The translations under genes and the position numbers were made by a program. This document shows positions 54,794-64,000 of a stretch of 64,000 bases of DNA, one piece after another. The notes beneath the pieces are model-generated. The model was not told the DNA's origin, did not search any database, and saw nothing but the letters and a program-made list of their open reading frames with translations. Source of the DNA: Plicaturopsis crispa FD-325 SS-3 (taxonomy: Eukaryota; Basidiomycota; Agaricomycetes; Amylocorticiales; Amylocorticiaceae); the NCBI GenBank assembly GCA_000827205.1, contig KN832555.1, positions 1,600,893-1,664,892 on the forward strand, read 5' to 3'. The first letter of the stretch is position 1. Every line of letters starts with the position of its first letter.

Positions 54794-56635
54794 CTACCAC
54801 ATAAATCGCCCTACGCCTGCTCGCTCCTGGTACAGAAATACCCACATCGTCACTGCATTTATAGCAGCGTACCACGCCCCCTCTACAGCAAGTCCCCACG
54901 TCGGCACGTCCACCACCTGGGCCCGCAGCAGCACATATGGTATCAGGAAATATCTAGGCTCCAACAGCGGAGTGGGCAGAAGTGTGGGCAGCACGAAGAC
55001 GGGGAGGATTAGTGTCTGTAGCACTGTCTGGTCGCGGCCTAAACGAGGATGCAATGTGAGCCCAGCTCGATCGGCGCAAGCATACCGGATGCACGTACCG
55101 ACACGCAGAAACCACGCCCAAGCGCAGGCAATATATGCTGGTATTAGCAAATATGGCACGGCTGGGTGGAGCATGAAGACGCGTCGCCACACGTAGAATG
55201 TGTAGTGCCGATTGTCTGCCAGCAGGAAGGGGTGATGTATGCTGATCGGGAAATCAACAGGGTTAGCCTTGCTCGTATTCTTATAATGCCGGGGCAGACT
55301 GACGTGAAGAAATGCACCGTGATGCCCATAGCGGCTGCTACAACAAGCGTGAATAGGGCACGGCTTTTTTTTCGAATACAGTCAGTGATTAGTGAAGGGT
55401 AGAAAGTGAAGGGAAACTAACATCCTGCTGCCTGCCATCCGCCTCCACACCTCGCGTAAGAGTTGCACCCCTCCGTCCCCTCCACAAACGAGGACTGGCC
55501 ACCCAAAAAATGTGGTGAACGCGAGGAAGTAATACAGCTGCGGGACATGGAACGACGGGATATGATTGGACTTGTCCCCTGGTTGGAAAGTCAAGGTCTG
55601 ATCGAAAATACTCAATTCCCAGCATACCTAGTACTATTCCCCCATTCCATACGATAAAGTTCGCGAACAGTGTGAGGACGACCGCATATGGGATGAAAGC
55701 AGGTACGACGTCCAAGAGGACCTTGGGTACACTTTTGACAGCTAATATCAAATCATCTGTGATGGAGGTATGAGCATTACAGGTAGACCATTACCGTTAT
55801 GTTCACCTACAAGGCGTAGCAGAAGGGGCGGGCGGGTCGTGTAGCTTAGGCAACGCATCCGCCCCTGGCGCGGCGCGACGGAAACGCAGATATATGAGCT
55901 GGCTGGACGCATAGGCGTACAGCACCCACACAATATTCGTCTGCCTAAAGAAGCAGCTCAAAAGACCCAGCTAACGTCCTTGGCATCCGTCAATTTACAG
56001 TGTCCATAACGATTTGGGACGAGCACATACCGATCCGGCTATCCAATGATTACCTTGGGAGGCGGCGACCACGGTGGCAACTACGGCGACGAGGCTGGGC
56101 ACCTCTGTATAGTATAGGAATCCGAAGAACCACACGATAGGAAACGCAGCGAGGACGACCGCGTCAGGCTTAGGAGCAAACCAGGAGGTAGGAGGACGGC
56201 GCCGCTGATGGTAACTCATCAGGCGCGTGAGGAAGAGGGGGAGCACGAGCAGGGAGAGCGTAGTGGTGAGGCGCAGCATTGGGAGTGTGCATTTGAAGAG
56301 GAATACACGGTGAAGAATCAGAGAAAGGATGTACCTGTGTGCGCCATTAGCACTGAACACAACTGACACTCCCAAGAAGCCTGCTCACAATCCTGGAGGC
56401 GTCGTAATCTTTGGATCCCACGTCGTGTACTCACCTCGGCAGTACGCCTGCGCCTGCGGAACGTGGAATGGCTCGTCCTTGAGGGCACCATTGGGTCAGA
56501 TTCGACGTGTAACAGTGGACGCGGGTGACAACGTGCGCGTACCATGTATGGCTTGCCTACGATGGTATTGACTTCCTTGAGTATGGTTACGCAGACACCG
56601 CAGAATATCATATAGTACGTCGCCGACGACGACAT
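54794..56635 (-). CDS. ALG10: Dolichyl-P-Glc alpha-1,2-glucosyltransferase (Alg10/Die2)
   Basis: Adds the third and last glucose to the lipid-linked oligosaccharide in the ER lumen before transfer to protein. Exons: 56635-56543, 56477-56389, 56334-56031, 55970-55811, 55756-55628, 55578-55422, 55363-55304, 55241-55099, 55038-54794; 459 residues (family about 460-475). Conserved blocks: [78 protein letters not shown] and the C-terminal [15 protein letters not shown]. Multiple hydrophobic segments agree with a polytopic ER protein. Intron 55810-55757 uses the donor GTAGGT; a neighbouring GTGAAC donor would put a stop in frame. Confidence 0.94.
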
Positions 56636-56970
56636 GATGGTAAGAAACGAGTCTGTCCGACGCGCAGTGAACGATGAAATGTAAGTTGGGTACAAGTTGC
56701 CAGTGCGTGTTGCGCCACATCATTGAAGTCTTCCTTTGGCTCTTCACACTTATCACACAAATCGCACCTTCAATGTACTTACATGCATTGACTTGCTCGC
56801 AAATTTTTATGTCTGCGCATACTTACATGTAGACGGGAATTTTGGAGCGTTTTCTAGTATGCACAGCCGTGCTGCTTTGTTTTCAAATTACAAGTTGAGG
56901 AGAGCGCTACAGTCTACATAAGTATAGTCGCGACACACGCGACATGAACGTCCAAGTCTAGCCGCTACCT
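56636..56970. other. Intergenic, 335 bp
   Basis: Promoter side of ALG10 and 3' side of the TauD-type gene. No gene seen. Confidence 0.5.
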
Positions 56971-58245
56971 TCAGTCCAGCTCCAGTCCCTCCCACGCGGG
57001 GATCGGCCTCTCCGCCTGTGGGGTAATACGCGCCCCGTGCCTGCGCTCCTTGCTCTCTCCGTAATCGACAATGGCAGAATGCGCGGTGACGCGGTTGTCC
57101 CAGAGGACGACCGTGTTTGGTGTCCACTTGACGCGAGCCTGGTTGTCGCCGCTCTTGTCGACGTGGTCGTACAGGAAATTCAGGATGTTTTCTACGTTGT
57201 GCGCGTTAGCGTAGCACATAATTTCAATGGGGCTCACGCACCAGATTCCTCGCGCTTGAGGCCTACGATGCGCCTCGTGAACTGCCTATTAATGTACAAG
57301 GCCTCCTCGCCGGTCACCGGATGCCTCCGCACAAGAGGATGGACGTTCTCCACCGGCTCCCGGCGCACGATCCCTCCCCTCTTTCCCGCTCGCGAGAACT
57401 CCGCCTGTTCGACGCCGGAGTGCACGGCCTTCAGCGTCCGCAGGAAGGCCACGAACTGGGGTGACAGTTTCCGCAGGGTGGATACCTGGGACGTGAACAG
57501 GGTGTCTCCGCCAACTTTGGGCTGGGAGAGGAGGAAGAAAGTCGTGAGCCCGGGGGGCTGGAGCTCGTAGGAGACGTCGGAGTGCCAGAGGGTCGATGTT
57601 ATGCTATCGGAGCGCTCGAAATTGAATGTGGAGTTGGCATCACGGTAGACGAGGTGTATTTCGGGGTAGCCGCGTGGGTGCCCTGATGTCGGGTGGATGT
57701 GTAGTCTGGTGAGGGACGTTCGTGAGCAAGCGGGAGAGGCGGTGGGCACCAAGCGGCAGGCAGTAGTACCTTCCGAAGTAGCTCCCCCACTCGCGGTAAA
57801 AGTCGGGGCCTTTATCAATAAAAGCTTGCTGGTCCCTAAACACTACTAGGCCCCTGCGGGCTACCTTGAATCAGAATTGAGCCGTTAGATTTAATCCTAT
57901 GCATTGGCGAAACGCACTGACCTCCAGCGCGAGTTGATCCCTTCCGTCGGCGCTCAGCTCAGCAAGGTCCACGCCTCGTACTTCAGTGCCAAGATTTGGT
58001 GTCAATTCGACAACGCTGGTCGCATTGTCGAGGAAGGAGCGTGGATTTGGGTGCAAGAGTGCGCGGTGCCCAGGGTCAACGTGATCGAAGGGCGTCAGCG
58101 GCGGGTATGTGTCCGAGCTGAAATGCGGGACAAGATGCTGATACCGATACAGCTCTTTCCCCGCATCCTTCTGTCCCTCTGCTTGGCCCGGACCCAAAGT
58201 AAGCGTCTCGGGCGCTGTTTGCGTTACGGTTTCGACAGCAGACAT
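56971..58245 (-). CDS. TauD-type Fe(II)/2-oxoglutarate dioxygenase
   Basis: Oxidises a small organic substrate, in the best studied cases taurine or another sulfonate to release sulfite, with 2-oxoglutarate and oxygen. Exons: 58245-57922, 57864-57770, 57705-57242, 57191-56971; 367 residues, usual for the fungal sulfonate dioxygenases. Iron ligands are His and Asp in TLWHSDVSYE and His in NRVTAHSA; the 2-oxoglutarate-binding Arg lies in ARITPQAERP. NLGTEVRGVDLAEL and GLVVFRDQ near the start and YINRQFTRRIVGLKREES later are family blocks. The true substrate is not shown by sequence. No targeting signal is visible. Confidence 0.9.
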
Positions 58246-60429
58246 GCTTCACGAGAACTCTGGAGGCGATTTCAAGTTCGACGAGTTCCTGCGTCGACAT
58301 GCCATGGCACCTAGAAATCTGCATAAGAGGCGTCAGCTAGCAGCGTTTTCGCCATTCGACTTCGATATACGCCATCGTTTGCTATAAGTGTCCCAGGATC
58401 CACTTGCGTCCAGCCAAGGCCGGTCGCGCAAGTATGATCACAGGCACTATACTGCTCACGTAATCAGCCTCTGCGTAAAGCTGCTGCAGACGCTCGGACA
58501 CGCTACAGTCGGAAACAGTCCTGTACTTAACCTCTCCATGGCCATGGCCAGCCAGATATCGTCGTCGACTCCTCTGGCATTTCATTACGCACGCATCTCT
58601 CGTTCTGAAAGAGAGACAACTTCGTGCAACGGAGCAGCTAGTTGCAGGACTTTCGACAACTGGGACCTTGAATTCGATTGTCATTTCGACTTGCATTCGA
58701 CGGAATTACTCAATGTGAGGTATTCGTCCCGGGCCTGGCTTACAGGTCACAGGTAACCGCCTTCCAGTGTCTGGCTATGGTATAGATGTCCTGCTGACTG
58801 CGCCGGTGTTGAAGAAGACCGTCCATAAGTTGAGAAAGGAGCCAAGGAGAGAGTTGGTGGAAGACCTACGTCACAATCTGCGTCCTTGTGCCGCATGCAC
58901 ATGAGCTTACGTTCGTCTCGCCGCTTGCGTACATCGTCCTCAGCGTGGCTGTCGAACGTTTGACATGGCATCCGACGCACTAGTCAATGTTCAGCGGCTG
59001 GTGTTTGTGACCGACTTGCGGTCTGTACCTATCCTCTCCGGCGGCCCCCTCCTCGTGTTTCGCTATTTTCGTGCATAAACCAAATCGCTGGGAGCTACAC
59101 AAGTGAGTTGGTGGCGTCCTCGGCCGTCTTCGACTCTATCTAAGTATACCCTTTAGGGCATTCTCTCTAATCAGATTTCGCAAGCTGTTCACAAGTCATA
59201 CTTTCATGCTACCTTCAAATTCAAGAAGCCTCATCAAACCCCCGCCATCGGAGAACCAGGAGATGGTGTAGATCTCTTTTCTCACCGGCATCCATTGAGT
59301 TACAGCGCCAGTTTCTGCCATCGTTGACATCTCAGCTCACGCTTTCGCACAGCTTGCATCAGAAATCTCATTTTTCTGCGGTGGCACTCAACTTTCTGAT
59401 CCTATGGCATCCTTTCAATGTACCCCTTCCGTACCACAGTTTGAATTGATCACTCGCACTCGACCGAGTACGTGACAACATTACATCCGACTCGGCCAGG
59501 ATCCAAAGTTCCTCGCCGAACTACGGACGAGACATCCTCGCACAAGCACGATCATCAGGCGGGCCGCGGGATTCATGCACAGAAACAATCTGCCCATGGA
59601 AGAGTCCGGACGTACGAGCCGCTCCTACTACCTCCTACTGAACGTTCGTGCAAAGTTTTACAGGTCTCTCGGTGACGCACGGCAGGCACCTTTGCTTTAG
59701 CCAGCCTATTCGCATGCTCCGTTGCCGAGGTTGGATCTGCCGAACGCGTTCTCTGCAATACATGACGGCGGCTATTGTATCTCGGAAGATCTTCCAGGAT
59801 GCAGTCCTGAAATCACTATCCACGATATCCCCGAAAGTGAGGGTGCAACAGCAGACCAATGCACGAGCTACTGTGTATCGGCGCCGAGTATCCACACCTC
59901 TGTTATACAGGGTGTCTACTAGTAAGTCGAGCGTGCAAGTTCTGATGACTGTAACTAATTATCGCTTTGGTTTAGGCCTCACCACTAGTGGCTTTCCCAG
60001 CCTGCGCTAATGTTCACGAGATTGGCGCCGTTGTCTTTCACAGGCCATACCGATCTCACTCCGTCGTGTGTCAACTTCCGCGGGCTGCTCTTACGCGCTA
60101 TCGAGTTCATCTTCTTCTTCCGTGGTCCGGCGGTCTATATGGGGACAACGTCAAGTGATTAGCATAACATCTTTCTCGGGACGAATGCATGGCGGGCACG
60201 GACCAGGCTGTACAGCCAGACCTCGTACCAAATTGAAGTGCTTGCACGTGTGGACGATCGCACCTCTGGTCTGATGTACCGCACTGATCAAGCTAAGTGG
60301 GTTTCAAGAATCGGAGGGGCCTTGAATCGTCTTATCTACTGATCTCGACATACAGTCCGACACTTATAAAGTCGAGGGACTTTGCTCATCTGGCACATTT
60401 TACCACTCGCAGACCAAACTACGCCCGTC
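58246..60429. other. Gene-poor stretch, 2.18 kb
   Basis: Between the divergent starts of the TauD-type gene and the O-methyltransferase gene. Open frames of up to about 120 residues occur on both strands (for example 58388-58756 on plus, 58382-58696 on minus, 59648-60010 on plus), but none has a domain, compositional bias or splice partners that I can support. The part nearest each end should hold the two promoters. It could contain a decayed or lineage-specific gene. Confidence 0.4.
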
Positions 60430-62363
60430 ATGGCCTCCGATCCTACTGCCCACATCGACGCCCTACTTGCCCTCATTACTTCTTCAGCTCAGCAGGCTGT
60501 CGCCGAGTTCAAGCAGTGTGGGCACGGAGTACCGTCTATCGACCATGCGCACCCGAACGATACTATTGTCGACTCGCTATCCATGCGCAAGGCGATCCAA
60601 ACTCTCGAAGGCGCCTGCGAGCAACTATGCTCCACCTTGGCGCAGCCCGCGCACACTCTGATCAACGTGAGACCCACCTCATTGTTTACTTGTCTCTGCG
60701 ATACTCAATGCATTTAAACACACAGCGGAGCATGGCGCACTTTGAAACAGCCTGCCTCCGTGTTGTCGTGGAGCAAAAGGTGGCCGATATCTTGTTGCGC
60801 GCCCCGGACGGAATGCCTGTCGCAGAGCTGTCTAAGGAATCCGGCGTAGAGGCCCACAAGCTTGCCCGGATTTTGTGCTTGCTCGCGACGAAGCATTGCT
60901 TCCGTGAGGGTAAATACATCCCGTTGCCGCACATGTACAACACTGACTGTCTTTTGCTCTTCGTAGTGGCTCCGAATGTCTTTGCCCACACGCGGCTCTC
61001 TCTCTCGCTCACTCAGGACAAATACCCCAGCTTTGTGGACCTCATGGCATCAGAGCTATGCCTTTCGTCTGCAAACCTCCAAGAGGTTATTGGGGATGAG
61101 AAATTCGGCCACTCATTTGATCCAGCACACTCGGCGTACGCCCAGGCTCGCAACAAGTACAAAGAACCCGGAGTTGAATTGTTTCCCTGGTGTGAGGCTC
61201 ATGTGCGTTCCCGGTATACTCATCTGGATCGTCACGACACTGATGAGTATACAACTTATAGCCCGATAGATCTGAGGTCTAATACGCTGCTTTCGTTGTT
61301 TTTCGAGACATAGTTAACATGTCCGTATAGGTCTTCAATCGCGGCATGCTTGACTACTCGTTTGCCACCATGGCGTCTAAGGTGATGGGCGGTCAGTCTT
61401 TTGCACGCTACTTTGAATCTAGTGCCATGCTTACCGCGCATATGTATTGGATAGCATTCCCCTGGCAGGACTTCCCGGCCGGAACGAAGGTCTGCGACGT
61501 CGCGGGCGGTGTCGGTAGCTTGCAATTGGAGCTTGCGACGATCCGTCCAGACTTCCAGCTCACCCTTCAGGACCTTCCCCACGTTCTCGATTCGGCGAAA
61601 AAGGTATGTTCCAGTACACCGAATGTGCCGTTGCTAGAATTAACGTTCACCTTTCTCGCATCCTAGCTCTGGGAGGTTGAACGCCCTCAGGCCATAACAG
61701 AAGAACGGATTTCTTTCGTCCCGATGGATTTCTTCGTTGACAGTCCCGTGCCGGGCCAAGATATTTACTATGTGCGTACTTACATAGGCCTGTTTCATCT
61801 CGCATGTACTGACGTGCGCGAAAATAGCTCCGAAACATCATTCACGATTGGCCCGAGAAGGAGTCCTTGAAGATCCTTGAAGGTATCCGCAAAGTAATGA
61901 CAAAAGACACGCGCCTCCTCATCCGTGCGTTCCATTGGCACTGCCCGGAGATTTGACCATTCATTATCTGTCTACTGTAGAGGAGATTGTTCTTCCATCC
62001 GTCTATCAAGACGAGACGCAGAAGTTCACTGAAAAGGTAAGGATGGCATGCCTGTTCCTTGGTCTGGTACTTATCTTGTGGTCAAACTCTGTAGGCGCCC
62101 TTCCCGCTTCTCCCTAACTATGGTGCTGGGAGAATCCGGAACTACAACATGGACGTCAATCTGCTGTGCTTGTTCAACAGCCAAGAGCGAAAGCTCGAGG
62201 AATGGGTGGCCTTAACGTGCGTCTCGGTCGTTGTTATCCACAGCGGGCTCAGCAGTTTCTGATATTATTTTATCGCAGAGCGAAAGCTGGTTTGGTCTTG
62301 CAAAAGGCTTGGGATGTCTGTGAGATCGGCCTCATGGAGTTCGTCATCGCAAAGGAGAACTGA
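60430..62363 (+). CDS. SAM-dependent O-methyltransferase (plant/fungal COMT-like)
   Basis: Methylates a small phenolic or polyketide-type hydroxyl; substrate unknown. Ten exons: 60430-60666, 60726-60909, 60967-61202, 61262-61276, 61331-61603, 61667-61771, 61828-61924, 61981-62036, 62095-62216, 62279-62363; 469 residues. N-terminal dimerisation helices include SMAHFETACLRVVVEQKVADILL. The catalytic fold has the SAM loop VCDVAGGVGSLQLELA, LTLQDLPHVL, and YYLRNIIHDWPEKESLKIL, whose His-Asp-Trp holds the usual catalytic base. The 15-nt exon 61262-61276 (PDRSE) is supported because both flanking introns then have normal lengths of 59 and 54 nt. Such enzymes often act in secondary metabolism, but no partner enzymes are seen nearby. 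Confidence 0.88.
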
Positions 62364-63101
62364 TATCTGTAACATGCAATATCCTAAAGGCGCCTTCGAC
62401 TCTATGTACCACCTAAGTAGATTGACCCTTCGTGTCGATGGCCAGCCCTGTACTTATGCCGAATATATACGCATGTCGTCCCTGTCACCCTGTGCTTGAG
62501 CAGGCCTGGGTGATCCCGAAAAATACGTAGACGTTTCCTTGTGCTGATGCGGGACTGTAAAGAGATTGAGATGATCGATTGTGGCGGTAGCATCTGAAGA
62601 TCTGAAGATCTGAAGGCCGAGGAGGCCTAAACGTTAAACGTAAACGTGCTTAGTATGTTCCGAACGCATCGTCTACATTCCCCCGTTCCTCCTCTTCCTT
62701 AAGGTCAAGTGATAACGACCTTATGGGACCTTTTGAACCTTTTTGAACGGCTAACTATCGACTACCAATCGACTACACGCCCCGACTCAAATGAGGGTTC
62801 CCATCCGACCGTCGGGTCTAGGTACTAAAGGGTACTAAGTACTTTTCTCGTCTATCAGAAAAAAAGCCCAGTATACTCAACCTACTGTGCTCTAGGGTGA
62901 AGGGGACGGAGTACACGTGTACATTGCTATCCCCATGGATGCTACAATTTAGATGGTGGCAGATATACCGCCGCCGGTCGGATGCTCCCTGGCCGCCACC
63001 CCTCGTCTCCGAGTCGAGGGAGAAAAAATATAAGTATAATACGGGATGGGGGGCCGTTTAATAGAGCTCTCTCTATCTTTGTTTATGCGCAGAGACTCGC
63101 A
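62364..63101. other. Intergenic, 738 bp
   Basis: Between the O-methyltransferase stop and the broken permease start. Holds the short direct repeat listed next, a few small palindromes and a presumed permease promoter. No gene seen. Confidence 0.45.
62592..62615. repeat. Three tandem copies of ATCTGAAG
   Basis: Exact 8-bp direct repeats, followed by GGCC-flanked palindromic bases and three AAACGT-like words. Too short to assign a function. Confidence 0.8.
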
Positions 63102-63577
63102 ATGGCGAAAACGGGGATGTTCCACACATTGTCGGTCAAATTAGAGGTGCCCATCGAGGGGGATGCACAATGTGCGTAGATTTTGCGATGTCTTATCCCT
63201 GCGGCGTGGCCACTCAACGTATCTAACCACCTCCTCATAGACCGAAATGACACATACTGCAATCGCGACCTGATTCCCATCCCGCCTGCGCGCCGTACTT
63301 ACAAGATATGGTCGTTCGTTATGTACTGGATAGTGTCCGGCGCCTGCATTTCTGCCTACAGCACGGGCGCGTCGCTATTGGCATATGGGTTGAATGCACA
63401 GCAAGCCATGGCTTGCATCGTCGCAGGAGGCATGATCTGTGGACTGCTGGCTGTCATCTGCGGATGGGTGGGTGAGGTGCACCACATAGGTGAGCATTCT
63501 TTCCGCAGGACGCTTGTATGCAAGTGGCTAAGGACGGCGTGTTTTTAGGATTCACCGTCTCTAGCCGGTTCAGCTGG
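63102..63577 (+). pseudogene. NCS1-family nucleobase/allantoin permease, truncated
   Basis: Exons: 63102-63171, 63241-63489, 63549-63577 and onward. The visible 116 residues match the start of a fungal NCS1 (purine-cytosine/uracil/allantoin) permease: NRDLIPIPPARRTYKIWSF, YWIVSGACISAYSTGAS, LNAQQAMACIVAG, then CGWVGEVHHIGFTVSSRFSW, spanning the first two membrane segments. The family always continues with Gly-Met/Arg and ten more membrane segments. Here the similarity stops abruptly after the Trp codon at 63575-63577; the frame runs on for 21 unrelated residues into repeated CATAGT words and a stop. The two introns before it are intact, so the break looks recent. Whether the rest lies beyond the window, behind an insertion, cannot be seen. 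Confidence 0.75.
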
Positions 63578-64000
63578 CATCAGCAAAACATCCATACACT
63601 TGCCAGCACTAGACAGCGCTGCATAGTGCTCATAGTGTCATAGTGCTCATAGAAAGGTGGGGGTTTTGCCAGCACTTTACAGTAGCCCCATAGTATGCTC
63701 ATAGTACTCATAGAGTCATAGTACTGGACAGTAGCCTGCATGCATTATACAGCACTGCCAAATACTGAACCCGTGTTATTCTCGTATCACTATAATTACA
63801 GGTGCATTTTCATTCACACTCAGATACTCTTGCTTCGTAATTGAATAGGAGATATCAAAAGCACCATGTATTCAGACTAAATAGGTACATCATGACCATA
63901 CTACATAACTCAAGCCACCAGGGTACGAGGCGAGGGCCAAGTAATCTGTAAGCAGACGCGGCAAGACCTACAAACATTCAGACAGCTATGAGTCAACCGG
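63578..64000. other. Repeat-bearing sequence after the permease break, 423 bp
   Basis: Begins where permease similarity ends. Its first 150 bp hold the tandem repeat listed next; the rest is AT-richer than the gene regions and has no recognisable coding content. Confidence 0.45.
63600..63726. repeat. Imperfect 66-bp tandem repeat with CATAGT core
   Basis: TTGCCAGCACT occurs at 63600 and again 66 bp later at 63666, each time followed by a GACAG/TACAG word and a cluster of CATAGT units (63622-63652 and 63689-63726). A third, weaker copy of the ACAG and CAGCACTGCC words follows near 63730-63760. Confidence 0.7.

Noticed and set aside
1-64000. CRISPR arrays, bacterial operons, riboswitches, terminators, rRNA genes
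   Set aside because: None seen; the spliced gene structures show that this is nuclear DNA of a fungus.

Overview
The window reads as nuclear DNA of a filamentous basidiomycete, most likely an Agaricomycete. Genes are packed tightly on both strands. They are cut by many very short introns (mostly 47-65 nt, GT-AG, with two well supported GC-AG cases). The gene set is fungal: a fused MOCS1, kinesin-6, Spc7, TFIIIC Tfc3, ALG10, a peroxisomal ABCD half-transporter and an NCS1 permease. I rebuilt 26 protein genes by hand. For every complete gene the exon lengths add up to an open frame, which is the main internal check on the splice sites given. The assignments rest on recalled family sequences, not on searches.

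Layout. 0-9 kb: the start of a type II membrane glycosyltransferase-like gene running off the left edge, proteasome beta-3, molybdenum cofactor gene MOCS1, an HpcH/HpaI aldolase, a GNAT-fold protein and a TXNDC17-type thioredoxin. 9-20 kb: a secreted Thr/Gln-rich protein built from repeated exons, the calcium-regulated mitochondrial aspartate/glutamate carrier (19 exons, several micro-exons), tRNA methyltransferase Trm5, a TatD-family hydrolase and the Golgi SNARE Gos1. 20-33 kb: the 2212-residue TFIIIC subunit Tfc3/Sfc3, a PRELI/Ups lipid-transfer protein and an ABCD fatty-acyl transporter. 33-44 kb: a novel-looking coiled-coil/SUMO-motif nuclear protein, a HAD phosphatase-like protein, Sec61 alpha, a beta-carbonic anhydrase and the RINT1/Tip20 tether. 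44-57 kb: kinesin-6 and kinetochore Spc7/KNL1 arranged head to head, an intronless Ser/Pro-rich protein and glucosyltransferase ALG10. 57-64 kb: a TauD-type dioxygenase, a gene-poor 2 kb stretch, an O-methyltransferase and an NCS1 permease gene that breaks off into imperfect repeats.

Most of the window is conserved housekeeping: protein turnover, Moco synthesis, tRNA modification, Golgi and ER traffic, N-glycosylation, Pol III transcription and mitosis. The right end (dioxygenase, methyltransferase, broken permease, repeats) looks more accessory. I did not find a clear new multi-gene system. The observations most worth a second look are the MOCS1 intron whose 5' end encodes the Gly-Gly-stop tail of free MOCS1A, the chain of 5-, 5- and 9-nt exons in the aspartate/glutamate carrier, the exon-repeat surface protein, the four-repeat SUMO-motif protein, and the shared kinesin-6/Spc7 promoter.
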